A stretch of 64,000 bases of DNA from Pseudomonadota bacterium (lineage in GTDB: Bacteria; Pseudomonadota; Gammaproteobacteria; Steroidobacterales; Steroidobacteraceae). The notes beneath the pieces were generated by a model that did not search any database, had not been told where the DNA came from, and worked only from the letters and a program-made list of their open reading frames with translations. Shown in pieces: positions 8,799 through 18,259 of this stretch (positions are counted from its first letter, which is position 1; each line of letters starts with the position of its first letter). Both the position numbers and the translations under genes were made by a program. Where the stretch lies: the NCBI GenBank assembly GCA_021777555.1, contig JAJYDK010000005.1, positions 62,001 through 126,000 on the forward strand. Direction: 5' to 3'.

Positions 8799-9106
8799 GC
8801 GGTTCAGCCTCCGTCGGATGCAGAGTCTTTTAGATCAGCAAAAGGGTGATGGATCGGATCGCAGGCAGGGATTGCCCCTGCCGCAAGGACCCGTCAAACG
8901 GTTACACTAACTCGTGAAATTGATGAGTATCGAGCTTGAGCCAATAGAATGGTGCCTGCTTGGAAAGCCCCCCGGGGCTGGCAGGCGCGGACCGGCTGGT
9001 CCGCTCACTAGAGCACTTTTTAGCGCTTTCGGGCCGCATTTGCAAGGCCCGCGCGCCCATTACCTCAACACAAGCATCCATTTATGCATACGATAAGCCG
9101 GGAACG
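8799..9106. promoter_or_regulatory. Divergent trxA / rhlB control region with hairpins
   Basis: This 308-base gap carries no plausible gene. Two stem-loops stand out: GGCAGGG-ATTG-CCCCTGCC near 8864-8882, and GCGGACC-GGCT-GGTCCGC at 8987-9004, which would fall in the rhlB leader. In E. coli, RhlB and Rho both influence RNA fate, so a structured leader before rhlB is a sensible place for autoregulation, but this is inference. No clear sigma-70 boxes were placed with confidence. Confidence 0.4.
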
Positions 9107-10408
9107 ATGAACGAACCACAATTGCACGCTTCGACATTCGAGAGCCTCGGCCTCGCCGCGCCCGTCCTGGCGGGCATTCGCGAGGCGGGCTTCACGAACT
9201 GCACCCCGATCCAGGGGCAGACGCTGCCGATAGCGCTCGCCGGCCGGGACGTGGCCGGCCAGGCGCAGACCGGCACCGGCAAGACCGCAGCCTTCCTCGT
9301 GGCCCTGTATCAGACGCTGCTCACGCGCCCCGAGCCACAGGGTCGCAGCCGGACCTCGGTCCGCGCGCTCATCGTGGCTCCGACCCGCGAACTCGCGGTG
9401 CAGATCCACCACGACGCTGAAGTGCTCGGCCGCCACACGGGACTGAAGCATGCAGTCGTATTTGGGGGCATCGATTACGAAAAGCAACGGCGCACGCTCG
9501 AGGAAGGCATCGATGTGCTCATCGGCACGCCGGGCCGCCTGATCGACTATTACAAACAGCACGTCTTCGACCTGAAGCACGTGCAGGTCCTGGTGCTCGA
9601 TGAGGCCGACCGGATGTTCGACCTCGGCTTCATCGCCGACATCCGCTACCTGCTGCGCCGGCTCCCGCACCCCGAGCGGCGCCAGTCGATGTTGTTTTCG
9701 GCGACTCTCTCCTATCGCGTGCTCGAGCTCGCCTACGAGCACATGAACAACCCGCAGCTGGTGCGCATCGAGCCGGACAAGAAGACGGTGGACCGGGTCC
9801 GCCAGATCATGTACTACCCCGCAATGGAGGAAAAGATCCCATTGCTGGTGGGATTGCTGCGCCAGAGCGAGGCGCGGCGCACCATGATTTTCGTCAACAC
9901 CAAGCGCATGGCCGAGAAGCTCGAGGCCGTGCTGCGGGCCAACGGCTTTCACGCGCAGGCCCTCTCGGGCGACGTGCCTCAGGCCAAGCGCCTGCGGTTC
10001 CTGCGCGAGTTCCACAATGGCGACCTGGCGGTCCTCATCGCCACCGATGTCGCCTCACGGGGCCTGCACATCCCGGACGTGAGCCATGTGTTCAATTTCG
10101 ACTTGCCGCAGGATGCGGCGGACTACGTCCATCGGATCGGACGCACCGCGCGCGCCGGAGCCGAAGGGGATGCGATCAGCTTCGCCTGCGAGGAGTTCGC
10201 CGTGTCGCTGCCGGAAATCGAGAGCTATATCGGCCACAAGGTTCCCTCGGCCCCCATTGCGCCCGCGATGCTCGCGAACGGACTGGCCGAGCCCGAGGGT
10301 GTCGCGGGGGGCCACGGCCGAGGCCCTCGCCGCGGCGGGGGTGGCCGGCGGCCGGGAGGCCGCCCGAGTCCAGGTCGTCGGACCCACGGCAGGGCGCGCC
10401 CGGGCTAG
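9107..10408 (+). CDS. rhlB: ATP-dependent RNA helicase RhlB
   Basis: DEAD-box RNA helicase that in E. coli unwinds RNA for the RNase E degradosome. All motifs are present in order: TPIQGQTLPIALAG (Q motif), AQTGTGKTAA (Walker A), VAPTREL, GTPGR, VLDEADRMF (DEAD), FSATLS, ATDVASRG, and YVHRIGRTARAG. The long match VVFGGIDYEKQRRTLEEG and the divergent position next to trxA-rho identify RhlB rather than a paralogue. The ATG at 9107 has a GGGAACG ribosome site. The C-terminal 40 residues are an Arg/Gly-rich tail likely to bind RNA or partner proteins. Confidence 0.94.
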   Translation: MNEPQLHASTFESLGLAAPVLAGIREAGFTNCTPIQGQTLPIALAGRDVAGQAQTGTGKTAAFLVALYQTLLTRPEPQGRSRTSVRALIVAPTRELAVQIHHDAEVLGRHTGLKHAVVFGGIDYEKQRRTLEEGIDVLIGTPGRLIDYYKQHVFDLKHVQVLVLDEADRMFDLGFIADIRYLLRRLPHPERRQSMLFSATLSYRVLELAYEHMNNPQLVRIEPDKKTVDRVRQIMYYPAMEEKIPLLVGLLRQSEARRTMIFVNTKRMAEKLEAVLRANGFHAQALSGDVPQAKRLRFLREFHNGDLAVLIATDVASRGLHIPDVSHVFNFDLPQDAADYVHRIGRTARAGAEGDAISFACEEFAVSLPEIESYIGHKVPSAPIAPAMLANGLAEPEGVAGGHGRGPRRGGGGRRPGGRPSPGRRTHGRARPG

Positions 10409-10513
10409 GACGCGCCCTGCCTGATCCCGCACGCCGGCGGCACGCGTTCATTGCGCCGCCGCGCTCCGGGAGGGATATGATTGACTCACCGAGTCCGGCG
10501 GCGGCGCTGCACC

Positions 10514-10744
10514 ATGGCGGATATTGAAGGCGAAGACAACGTCGACCGCGAGCTGTTTCGCAACATGGAAAAGTTGCGTCAACTGCGCATCGAGCACCGC
10601 GATCTCGACGAGGTGATCTCCCGTCTGTCGCTGGACCTGCACATCGATGAGCTGCAGCTGAAGCGCCTGAAGAAGCGCAAGCTCGGGCTCAAAGACCAGA
10701 TCACCCGACTGGAGAGCGAACTGATCCCCGACCTGAACGCGTAG
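10514..10744 (+). CDS. YdcH-family (DUF465) small coiled-coil protein
   Basis: A 76-residue acidic/basic helical protein with the family signature EHRDLDEVISRL and LKRLKKRKLGLKDQI. Function in the family is unknown. ATG 10514 gives the normal family N-terminus. An upstream in-frame TTG at 10481 has a better ribosome site (GGGAGGG) but would add 11 Arg-rich residues (THRVRRRRC). The same ribosome site also serves an overlapping 16-codon frame at 10477-10527, so initiation may be complex. It follows rhlB by about 100 bases and converges with the decarboxylase gene. Confidence 0.82.
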   Translation: MADIEGEDNVDRELFRNMEKLRQLRIEHRDLDEVISRLSLDLHIDELQLKRLKKRKLGLKDQITRLESELIPDLNA

Positions 10745-10787
10745 ACGGTTTACGGTCCCGTGGCCCGGAACGCCACCGCGGAACAGG

Positions 10788-12209
10788 TCATCGCGGGCGC
10801 ACCGCCTCCTGCATCTGCGCCCACAGCGCCTCGACGTGCTCGCGCTGGGTGGTTTCCACGCCGAATGACACCCGGACCATCCAGCGGCCATCGAGCAACG
10901 CGGGAGTCAGGTACGCCTCACCCGATTCGTTGATCCGGCGCACCCAGGCGAGCGTGTGCGTATCGAGCGCATCGCCTTCGAGACCGGGAGGCTCGTGGCG
11001 CACGCAAACCGTCTGCAGGGGCGCCGGGGCCACTCGTGTCCAGCCGCTGGTCTCGTCCACTCGCTGCGCGAACCAGCGGGCGTAGCCGAGGTCGCGGCGC
11101 AAGCGCGTCTGCAACCCGGCAACTCCCTGTTCGCGGATGAGGAACCAGAGCTTCAGCGCCCGGAAACGCCGACCGAGCGGAATTCCCCAGTCGCGCAGAT
11201 TCCTGACCTCGGCGTCGGAGGAGGTCCGCAGGTAACTCGGGCTAGTGGACATCACGCGGATCAGGTGTTGTGGATCGCGCACGTAATAGGTCGAACAGTC
11301 GAAGGAGGCGCCGAGCCACTTGTGCGGGTTGACGACCAGCGAGTCAGCCTGCTCGACCCCCTGCCAGAGGGGACGGCATTCCGGCAGAATCATGGCCGAG
11401 CCCGCCATGGCGGCATCCACGTGCAGCCACACTCCCTGGTCGCGGACGACCTGCGCAATGTCGGCGATTGGATCCATGGAGGTGGTCGCCGTGGAGCCCA
11501 CGGTCGCCACGACCGCGCAGGGCGTGTGTCCCCGGGTCTGGTCGGCCACGATGGCCTCGCGCAGGGCGTCCGGGCGCATCCGATACTGCCCATCCACGGC
11601 CACGATGCGCAGATTATCCCGCCCGAAACCGGCCAGGAGCGCGGCTTTGTCGACCGAGCTGTGGCTCTGGGTGGAGACGTACACGATCAAAGGCTTCTTC
11701 GCCGCCTGCAGCCCGCCGGCGGCGGCGCTGTAATTCGTGGCGCGCTCCCGGGCGCACAGCAGGGCCACCAGAGTCGAGGTGGAGGCGGTGTCCTGAATGA
11801 CCCCGCTCCAGGCCTCGGAGAGCCCCATCATCTGCCGAAGCCAGTCGACGGTGAGTTCCTCGAGCTCGGTGAGCGCGGGGCTCGCCTGCCAGTTGAGTCC
11901 CAGTTGCGCGAGGCCCGTACCGGCCATGTCACCCAGTACCGCGGCCAGCGAGCTGTTGGATGGGAAATAGGCGAAGAATCGCGGATCCTGCCAGTGAGTG
12001 CAGGCGGGAAGAATGACGTTCGTGAGGTCGGCCAGCGTCTCCTCGAGCCGCTCGGGCTCCACCGGGGGCGAGGCCGGCAGACGCCGCCGCAGCTCCCCCG
12101 GCGCCACCGGCGCCACGACCGGGTAGGCCCCGGCCGCCGTGTCGCGGCGGTAATCGGCGATCCAGTCGATCAGCTGGTGTCCGAGGCGGCGAAACTCGTC
12201 GGTGTTCAT
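10788..12209 (-). CDS. PLP-dependent group II decarboxylase, aromatic-L-amino-acid type
   Basis: Decarboxylates an amino acid using pyridoxal phosphate. Of 473 residues, the Schiff-base lysine is Lys297 in VVNPHKWLG, the ring-stacking His is His183 and the pyridine partner is Asp265 in WLHVDAAMAG. These lie at the spacing seen in DOPA/aromatic decarboxylases (human enzyme: His192, Asp271, Lys303). The mobile-loop segment SPSYLRT keeps a Tyr where the catalytic tyrosine of decarboxylases sits. Likely substrates are tryptophan, tyrosine, phenylalanine or DOPA, not distinguishable here. It lies 50 bases downstream of tldD on the same strand. Confidence 0.9.
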   Translation of the reverse strand: MNTDEFRRLGHQLIDWIADYRRDTAAGAYPVVAPVAPGELRRRLPASPPVEPERLEETLADLTNVILPACTHWQDPRFFAYFPSNSSLAAVLGDMAGTGLAQLGLNWQASPALTELEELTVDWLRQMMGLSEAWSGVIQDTASTSTLVALLCARERATNYSAAAGGLQAAKKPLIVYVSTQSHSSVDKAALLAGFGRDNLRIVAVDGQYRMRPDALREAIVADQTRGHTPCAVVATVGSTATTSMDPIADIAQVVRDQGVWLHVDAAMAGSAMILPECRPLWQGVEQADSLVVNPHKWLGASFDCSTYYVRDPQHLIRVMSTSPSYLRTSSDAEVRNLRDWGIPLGRRFRALKLWFLIREQGVAGLQTRLRRDLGYARWFAQRVDETSGWTRVAPAPLQTVCVRHEPPGLEGDALDTHTLAWVRRINESGEAYLTPALLDGRWMVRVSFGVETTQREHVEALWAQMQEAVRPR

Positions 12210-12259
12210 GACGCTCGAAGATCCCGTAATGCCACGATAGGACGGCGACCTCGGGCGAA

Positions 12260-13708
12260 TCAGGCCGTGCCGCCGACCGTCAGGCCCTCGATCTTCAGCG
12301 TCGGCTGCCCGACACCGACCGGCACGCTTTGGCCGTCCTTGCCGCAGGTTCCGACGCCATCATCGAGCTTCAGGTCATTGCCGACCAGGGTTACGCGGGT
12401 CAGCACATCCGGACCGTTGCCGATCAGCGTGGCGCCCTTCAGGGGCGCGCCGAGCCGTCCGTTCTCGATCGCATAGGCTTCGCTCGCGGAAAACACGAAC
12501 TTTCCCGAGGTGATATCCACCTGACCACCGCCGAAATTCACCGCATAGATGCCGCGCTCGACGGAGCGGATGATCTCCTGCGGGTCATAGGGACCGGCGC
12601 GCATGTAGGTGTTGGTCATGCGCGGCAGCGTCATGTGCGCGAACGACTCGCGGCGGCCGTTGCCGGTGGGCCGCTGCCCCATGAGGCGGGCGTTGAGCCG
12701 GTCCTGCATGTAGCCGCGCAGAATTCCGTCCTCGATCAGCGTGGTGCATTCGGTCGGCGTACCCTCGTCATCGATGTTGAGGGAGCCGCGGCGGCGGGGG
12801 AGCGTGCCATCATCGACCACGGTGCACCCGGGGGCCGCCACGCGCTCGCCGATACGGTTGGCGAAGGCCGATGTGCCCTTGCGGTTGAAGTCCCCTTCGA
12901 GACCGTGGCCGATCGCCTCATGCAGCAGGATGCCGGGCCAGCCCGCCCCCAGCACGACGGTCATGGTGCCGGCGGGCGCCGGCACCGCCTCGAGGTTCAC
13001 CAGCGCCTGACGCGCCGCCTCGCGGGCGAGTTCCAGCGGCTTGTCACTCGCGACCAGCTCGGCGAGCGAGTAGCGGCCGCCAGCGCCGCAGTAGCCCTGC
13101 TCGCGCCGGCCATTCTGCTCGACCAGAACCGATACGTTGAAGCGAACCAGGGGGCGGATGTCGGCCGCGAGCTCGCCGTCGCTATTGGCGATCAGGATGA
13201 TTTCGTGCACCGCCACGAGGCTCGCGGTGACGTGCACGATGCGCGGATCGATCTTGCGCGCCTCGCGGTCCACGCGCTCGAGCCAGGCGACCTTGTCCTG
13301 ATCGGCGAGTGTGAGCAGCGGATCCGCGGGCAGATACAGCTGATGGCCGCTTCGCGCGCGCCAGGCGCTCACGCCGCGCTCGCATCCCTGCACGGCGATC
13401 GCGCGCGCCGCCCGTGAGGCCTCCGTGAGCGCCGGCAGCATGATCTCGTCGGAATACGCGAAGCCGGTCTTTTCGCCCGCCAGCGCGCGCACGCCCACGC
13501 CCTGCTCGATGCTGGCGCTGCCGTCCTTGACGATGCCGTCCTCCAGCGACCAGGACTCCTGGCGGGAGAGCTGGAAGTACAGATCCGCGAAATCCACCGA
13601 GTGCGTGAGCACCTCGCCGAAAATGCCCTCCAGGCGTCCGTCCAGGCCGCTCGGCCGCAGGATGAGCTCGCGTGCCAGGGTCAGCGGATCTTGCGTGGAA
13701 TCGGTCAT
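12260..13708 (-). CDS. tldD: TldD zinc protease subunit
   Basis: TldD pairs with TldE/PmbA in a heterodimeric metalloprotease acting on unfolded peptides (in E. coli, microcin B17 maturation and CcdA turnover). At 482 residues the length is standard. The metal-binding motif HEAIGH is at 263-268, with a Cys near the C-terminus (GTCGKDGQ) as the expected further ligand. ATG 13708 has AGGAAGGA upstream. Its usual partner gene pmbA and the intervening yjgA are not in this window. It is part of the maf-rng-nit-tldD run. Confidence 0.95.
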   Translation of the reverse strand: MTDSTQDPLTLARELILRPSGLDGRLEGIFGEVLTHSVDFADLYFQLSRQESWSLEDGIVKDGSASIEQGVGVRALAGEKTGFAYSDEIMLPALTEASRAARAIAVQGCERGVSAWRARSGHQLYLPADPLLTLADQDKVAWLERVDREARKIDPRIVHVTASLVAVHEIILIANSDGELAADIRPLVRFNVSVLVEQNGRREQGYCGAGGRYSLAELVASDKPLELAREAARQALVNLEAVPAPAGTMTVVLGAGWPGILLHEAIGHGLEGDFNRKGTSAFANRIGERVAAPGCTVVDDGTLPRRRGSLNIDDEGTPTECTTLIEDGILRGYMQDRLNARLMGQRPTGNGRRESFAHMTLPRMTNTYMRAGPYDPQEIIRSVERGIYAVNFGGGQVDITSGKFVFSASEAYAIENGRLGAPLKGATLIGNGPDVLTRVTLVGNDLKLDDGVGTCGKDGQSVPVGVGQPTLKIEGLTVGGTA

Positions 13709-13739
13709 GTAATCCTTCCTGGGGTTCCTGAGAGATGAT

Positions 13740-14552
13740 TCAAGGGAGCACCCGGTGTGTGAGCACCGGGAAGCTCTCGCGGTCGTGCACAAGCCGCTCG
13801 AGGTCGATCCGAGCCGTCACGCAGCCGCGACCGCGCGGCAGGCGCGTGAGAATCCGGCCCCAGTGATCGACGATCAGGGTATCCCCGTAGGTCTCGCGGC
13901 CATTGGGATGGAACCCGGACTGCGCGGGGGCGATCAGCGCGCACAGGTTCTCGATGGCACGCGCACGCATCAGGGGCTCCCAGTGCGCACGCCCCGTGGG
14001 TTCCGTGAAAGCGGACGGCACGGTAAACAGCTGCGCGCCAGCGGCGCCCAGCTTGCGGAACAGCTCGGGAAATCGCACGTCGTAGCAGACCGTCAGACCC
14101 AGACGGCCGACCGGCGTGTCCACCACCACTGGAGTCGCACCCGGGCTGATGTGCGCCGACTCGCGATAGCTCTCCGTCCGTCCGGGGACTTGCACGTCGA
14201 ACAGGTGCATCTTGTCGTAGCGCGCCCGCCGCTCGCCGCGATCGTCGTACAGGAGGCATGCCGCAGACACGCGGCCATCGGCCGCACCGCGCAGCGGCAC
14301 CGTGCCGCCCACGATCCACAGTCCCAGGCGCCGGGCCGTCTGCGCGAGGAAATCCTGCACGGGACCATCGCCCTCCGGCTCGGCGACACGGCGCTTGTCC
14401 GCATCGCGCAGGCCCATGAACGCGAAGTTCTCCGGCAGCGCGGCAAGCTGTGCATCGCGCGCAGCGGCTTCCTCGAGCAGCACGAGCGCGTCGGCAAGGT
14501 TCGCGCCCACGTCCGGCCCGGAAGTCATCTGGATGGCTGCGACGATGGACAT
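13740..14552 (-). CDS. Carbon-nitrogen hydrolase, Nit2/YbeM-like
   Basis: Nitrilase-superfamily amidase of 270 residues with the catalytic triad Glu41 (LPENFAFM), Lys114 (YDKMHLF) and Cys156 ([11 protein letters not shown]). Characterised relatives remove deaminated glutathione or omega-amides as metabolite repair. It lies between rng and tldD as in Pseudomonas, but the large yhdP gene normally found between rng and nit is missing; the gap to rng is only 34 bases. Confidence 0.9.
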   Translation of the reverse strand: MSIVAAIQMTSGPDVGANLADALVLLEEAAARDAQLAALPENFAFMGLRDADKRRVAEPEGDGPVQDFLAQTARRLGLWIVGGTVPLRGAADGRVSAACLLYDDRGERRARYDKMHLFDVQVPGRTESYRESAHISPGATPVVVDTPVGRLGLTVCYDVRFPELFRKLGAAGAQLFTVPSAFTEPTGRAHWEPLMRARAIENLCALIAPAQSGFHPNGRETYGDTLIVDHWGRILTRLPRGRGCVTARIDLERLVHDRESFPVLTHRVLP

Positions 14553-14586
14553 GGCGAAAGCCTACTCCGCTGCGCGCAGCAACGAC

Positions 14587-16065
14587 TCAGGTGGCGACCA
14601 CATCGAACTGATCCACGCCATAGAGCGTCTCGACCTGCAAGCGGATCGAGCGGCCGAGGCCGGCTCCAAGCTCGGCGAGCGCCGAGCCGGATTCCAGCAT
14701 GCGATCCACCACGCTCGGATGGGCCAGTATCAGCAGCTCGCGGCCGGAGTGCTCCTGGCGCAGGATTTCACGGAAGATCTCGTTGCAGATGGTCTCGGCG
14801 GTCTTGACGAAGCCACGGCCCTCGCAGGCGGAGCAGGGCTCGCACAGCAGGTGCGCCAGGCTGTCGCGCGTGCGCTTGCGGGTCATCTCGACCAACCCGA
14901 GCGGAGACAGATTCACGATGCGGGTCTGCGCTCGATCGCCGGTGAGCGAGCGCTCGAGCGCGGCGAGCACCTGACGGCGGTGCGACTCGGTGTGCATGTC
15001 GATGAAGTCGATGATGATGATGCCCCCGAGATTGCGCAGCCGCAGCTGCCGGCCGATCACCTCCGCCGCCTCGATGTTGGTGCGGAAACTGGTCTCCTCC
15101 AGGTTGCGATGACCGACGTAGCCGCCGGTATTCACATCGATCGTGGTCATCGCTTCCGTCTGGTCGATGACCAGGTGGCCGCCGGACCTGAGCATCACCT
15201 TGCGCTCGAGCGCGCGGGCGATCTCGTCTTCGATCCCGTGCAGGTCGAAGATCGGCCGGGGGCCGGTGTGCGCTTCGATGCGCGTGCTCGTGGCGGATAC
15301 GAATTCCGCGGCGAACGCTCTCATGCGCTCGAGCTCCGCGGCCGAGTCGACCAGGACCCGGCTGACGCCGCGGGATAGCTCATCCCGCAGCAGGCGCAGC
15401 GTCAACGGCAGATCTTCGTGAACCATGCTGCCGGCCGGCGCCTCGACCGCGCGCCGGCGCACGTGGTGCCAGAGCTTGTCGAGGTAGATCATGTCCTGGC
15501 GCAGACTCTCGGCGCAGGCCCCCTGCGCGGCGGTGCGCAGGATATAGCCTCCCGCGCGCTGCGCCTGCCCGGTGCCGGCTTCGCGCAGCCCGGCCACCAG
15601 GGACTTCAGGCGCGACCGCTCGGTCTCGTCCTCGATCTTCGCCGACACGCCAATCCCTTCCCCCCGCGGCATGTACACCAGGAATCGCGCCGGCAGAGTC
15701 ACGAAGGTTGTCAGGCGGGCGCCCTTGGAGCCGATCGGGTCCTTGATGACCTGCACCAGAAGCTCATCGCCAGGGCTGACCAGACGGCGTATGTCCGTCT
15801 CGCTGGGTGTCTCGGGCGAGAGATCCGCTTCTTCCTGCGGCGGGCCGACGATATCGGCGGCATGCAGGAACGCGGTGCGCTCGAGGCCGATATCGACAAA
15901 CGCCGCCTGCATTCCCGGCAGCACGCGCGTGACACGGCCTTTGTACAGGCTGCTCACCAGCCTGCGGCGATTGCCGCGCTCGATGAAGATCTCCTGAACA
16001 ATCCCTTCCTCGTTGAGCGCGGCGCGGGTCTCGCCAGGCCCCACGTTGATGAGGATTTCGGTCAA
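14587..16065 (-). CDS. rng: Ribonuclease G
   Basis: Endoribonuclease that matures the 16S rRNA 5' end. The 492 residues include the S1-like domain, the catalytic Asp region [21 protein letters not shown], and the zinc-link pair [11 protein letters not shown]. The start is TTG 16065, which overlaps the maf stop (TTGA), with AGGGA about eight bases upstream. Gene order maf-rng is conserved. Confidence 0.94.
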   Translation of the reverse strand: MTEILINVGPGETRAALNEEGIVQEIFIERGNRRRLVSSLYKGRVTRVLPGMQAAFVDIGLERTAFLHAADIVGPPQEEADLSPETPSETDIRRLVSPGDELLVQVIKDPIGSKGARLTTFVTLPARFLVYMPRGEGIGVSAKIEDETERSRLKSLVAGLREAGTGQAQRAGGYILRTAAQGACAESLRQDMIYLDKLWHHVRRRAVEAPAGSMVHEDLPLTLRLLRDELSRGVSRVLVDSAAELERMRAFAAEFVSATSTRIEAHTGPRPIFDLHGIEDEIARALERKVMLRSGGHLVIDQTEAMTTIDVNTGGYVGHRNLEETSFRTNIEAAEVIGRQLRLRNLGGIIIIDFIDMHTESHRRQVLAALERSLTGDRAQTRIVNLSPLGLVEMTRKRTRDSLAHLLCEPCSACEGRGFVKTAETICNEIFREILRQEHSGRELLILAHPSVVDRMLESGSALAELGAGLGRSIRLQVETLYGVDQFDVVAT

Positions 16066-16664
16066 GCGCGCATTCCCTGCCAGCAGTCGATGCCGGCGGC
16101 GCGCAGCAGGCGGGCGGTCTCGGCGAGCGGCAATCCCATCACGCCGGAATAGCTTCCGGTCAGTGATTCGATGAACACGGCGCCATAGCCCTGGATGGCA
16201 TAGGCGCCCGCCTTGTCTCGAGGCTCACCGGTCCGCCAGTAGGCTTCCCGCTCCGCCAACGTGAGATCGCGGAATCGAACCGTGCTGGCGCTGACGCACA
16301 GTTCCACGCTCCGTTCGGTAGCGAGCGCCACGGCGGTCAGCACTTGGTGGGTTCGGCCGGAAAGCCTCGAGAGCATGGCGAGGGCATCGGCGCGGTCCAC
16401 CGGTTTGCCATAAATCGTGTCGTCCAGCACGACTGCCGTGTCCGCGCCGAGGACAGGAAGGCGTTCACCGGCGTTGCGGATGGTCATCGCTTTCTCGAGG
16501 GCCACGCGCTCGACGTAGTCGTCCGGGGACTCCCCGGGCAGCAGGCTCTCGTCCACCTGCGCGGCCGCCACGGTATGCGGTACGCCGATCTGCCACAGCA
16601 GATCTCGCCGTCGAGGTGAAGCGGAAGCGAGACAGAGGGTGGGGATGGGCGTGTGGGACATCAT
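16062..16664 (-). CDS. maf: Maf-family nucleotide pyrophosphatase
   Basis: House-cleaning NTPase that hydrolyses non-canonical or modified dNTP/NTPs. The motif [10 protein letters not shown] opens the protein and the catalytic region is [16 protein letters not shown]. The start is an ATGATG doublet (16664/16661) and its first ATG overlaps the rlmH stop (ATGA). The 3' end overlaps rng by 4 bases. All this supports a single operon. Confidence 0.92.
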   Translation of the reverse strand: MMSHTPIPTLCLASASPRRRDLLWQIGVPHTVAAAQVDESLLPGESPDDYVERVALEKAMTIRNAGERLPVLGADTAVVLDDTIYGKPVDRADALAMLSRLSGRTHQVLTAVALATERSVELCVSASTVRFRDLTLAEREAYWRTGEPRDKAGAYAIQGYGAVFIESLTGSYSGVMGLPLAETARLLRAAGIDCWQGMRA

Positions 16665-17131
16665 TCCCGATGATACGGGTGATGGCTCAGGATGCTAAGC
16701 GCCCGATAAAGCTGCTCGGCCAGCACCACGCGCACGAGGGCATGCGGCAGGGTGAGCCGGGACAGGGACAGGGTCAGGTCGGCCCGGGAGAGCACCTCGG
16801 GCGCAAAGCCGTCTGGGCCGCCGATGAGAAACGCCACGTCCCGCGCCCCCTGCATCCGTCCCGCCAGCCAATCCGAGAGCGCCTTGGTGGTCCACTCCGT
16901 GCCGTGCTCATCCAGCGCCACCACGAACTCATCCGTTCGCACCAGGGAGAGGATCTTGCGACCCTCGGACTCGATGGCCTTGCGCGGTCCCTGGCTGGCC
17001 GTGCGCGAGCCCGGCTCGACCTCGACCAGGGCAAGCTTCAGGCGCGGGCCGAGACGGCGGACGTACTCATCGTAGGCCTGGCGCACCCACGGGGGCGGGC
17101 GGGTGCCGACCGCGATCAGCCGCAACCGCAT
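16661..17131 (-). CDS. rlmH: 23S rRNA pseudouridine-1915 N3-methyltransferase
   Basis: SPOUT-fold methyltransferase acting on mature 70S ribosomes. At 156 residues it is the standard length. Characteristic segments are the SAM knot [13 protein letters not shown] and the C-terminal [23 protein letters not shown], split here for brevity at the [10 protein letters not shown] core. Twelve bases separate it from rsfS. Confidence 0.95.
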   Translation of the reverse strand: MRLRLIAVGTRPPPWVRQAYDEYVRRLGPRLKLALVEVEPGSRTASQGPRKAIESEGRKILSLVRTDEFVVALDEHGTEWTTKALSDWLAGRMQGARDVAFLIGGPDGFAPEVLSRADLTLSLSRLTLPHALVRVVLAEQLYRALSILSHHPYHRE

Positions 17132-17143
17132 GGGGTTCCAGGA

Positions 17144-17575
17144 CTACGAGGAGTGTGCGGCGTGCGCACTCGCCTCGGGCAAGCTCTGGGCGGCCCCGGC
17201 ATCCCAGAGGCGCTCGAGCGCGTAGAACTCGCGCACTCTGGGCAGCATCACGTGGACCACGATGTCCTGCAGATCGACCAGCACCCAGTCGCCTTCGCGC
17301 GCTCCCTCGGTCCCGAGCGGTCTCACGCCGTGGGTCTTGGCCTGCTCGATGACGCGATCCGCGATGGAACGCACGTGGCGATCCGATGTGCCCGAGGCAA
17401 TGATGAGGGTATCCGCGACGTCCGTCAGGCCCCGAACGTCGATCACCTTGACGTTGACGGCCTTCATGTCTTCCAGCGCGGCAGTGACGGCCTCCAGGAG
17501 GCGTGAGGCGCGCTCGGTTCTCCGGTGGGAGGCGGTTTTGGCTTTGCCCCGGCGGGCGGCGGGTCGGGTGGTCAT
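17144..17575 (-). CDS. rsfS: Ribosomal silencing factor RsfS
   Basis: Binds ribosomal protein L14 (uL14) and blocks subunit joining in stationary phase. The conserved core DVRGLTDVADTLIIASGTSDRH is seen as DVRGLTDVADTLII and SGTSDRHVRSI, with WVLVDLQDIVVHVM. ATG 17575 overlaps the nadD stop (ATGA), which is why it is preferred over an upstream ATG at 17593. The N-terminal 20 residues and the Ala/His-rich C-terminal tail are not conserved. Confidence 0.94.
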   Translation of the reverse strand: MTTRPAARRGKAKTASHRRTERASRLLEAVTAALEDMKAVNVKVIDVRGLTDVADTLIIASGTSDRHVRSIADRVIEQAKTHGVRPLGTEGAREGDWVLVDLQDIVVHVMLPRVREFYALERLWDAGAAQSLPEASAHAAHSS

Positions 17576-18216
17576 TGGGCGGAAGAATAGCACTGGGTCT
17601 CGAGCAGAATCTGCCGCACTTCATCGGGAACGAGGTAGCGGGGATCGCGGCCCGCGACGACGAGCTGCCGGAGGTCGGTCGAGGAGATTTCCAGCTGCGT
17701 GACGGCGTGCACGTAGATGCATCCGGCGGTCTTCTCGTGCAGCTCGCGGATGGCGCCGGTTCCGTGATCCACCATGACCTCGCCGAGCGGGCCCTGCGTG
17801 GGCGCCTTCCAGCCGGGGCGGTGGGCGACCACGATGTGCGCGAGGCCGAGGAGGTCCCTCCAGCGATGCCAGTGCGGCAGGCCGAGGAAGGCGTCCATGC
17901 CGAGCAGCAGACACAAGGACCGGTCCGGGTATTCCGCGCGCAGCTCCGCCAGGGTATCGACCGAATAGGAAACGCCGCCGCGGCGCATCTCCCGATCATC
18001 GACGGTGAACGAGGGCTGGTCGCTCACCGCGGCCCGCACCATGCGCAAGCGCAGCTCGGGGCTCGCGAGCGGCTGCTCCCGGTGCGGCGGGTTGCCGGCG
18101 GGCAGGAAGCGGACTTCGGCCAGGCGAAGCAGCTGCCACAGCTCGAACGCGGTGCGCAGGTGGCCGTAGTGGATGGGGTCGAACGTGCCGCCGAATAGAC
18201 CGATGGGTTGTGGCAT
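17572..18216 (-). CDS. nadD: Nicotinate-nucleotide adenylyltransferase
   Basis: Makes nicotinate adenine dinucleotide in NAD synthesis. The nucleotidyltransferase motif GGTFDPIHYGHL is at residues 9-20, and ISSTDLR gives the second signature. Length 214 is typical. It follows holA by 43 bases. Confidence 0.95.
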   Translation of the reverse strand: MPQPIGLFGGTFDPIHYGHLRTAFELWQLLRLAEVRFLPAGNPPHREQPLASPELRLRMVRAAVSDQPSFTVDDREMRRGGVSYSVDTLAELRAEYPDRSLCLLLGMDAFLGLPHWHRWRDLLGLAHIVVAHRPGWKAPTQGPLGEVMVDHGTGAIRELHEKTAGCIYVHAVTQLEISSTDLRQLVVAGRDPRYLVPDEVRQILLETQCYSSAQ

Positions 18217-18259
18217 GGATTTCCGAGGGCGTGTCCGTGCACGCGGGCACGGAGTCAGG

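Noticed and set aside
7117-8910. Plus-strand 597-codon open frame opposite rho and trxA
   Set aside because: It is an antisense shadow of rho, trxA and the gap beyond; no recognised fold, and rho and trxA are certain on the other strand.
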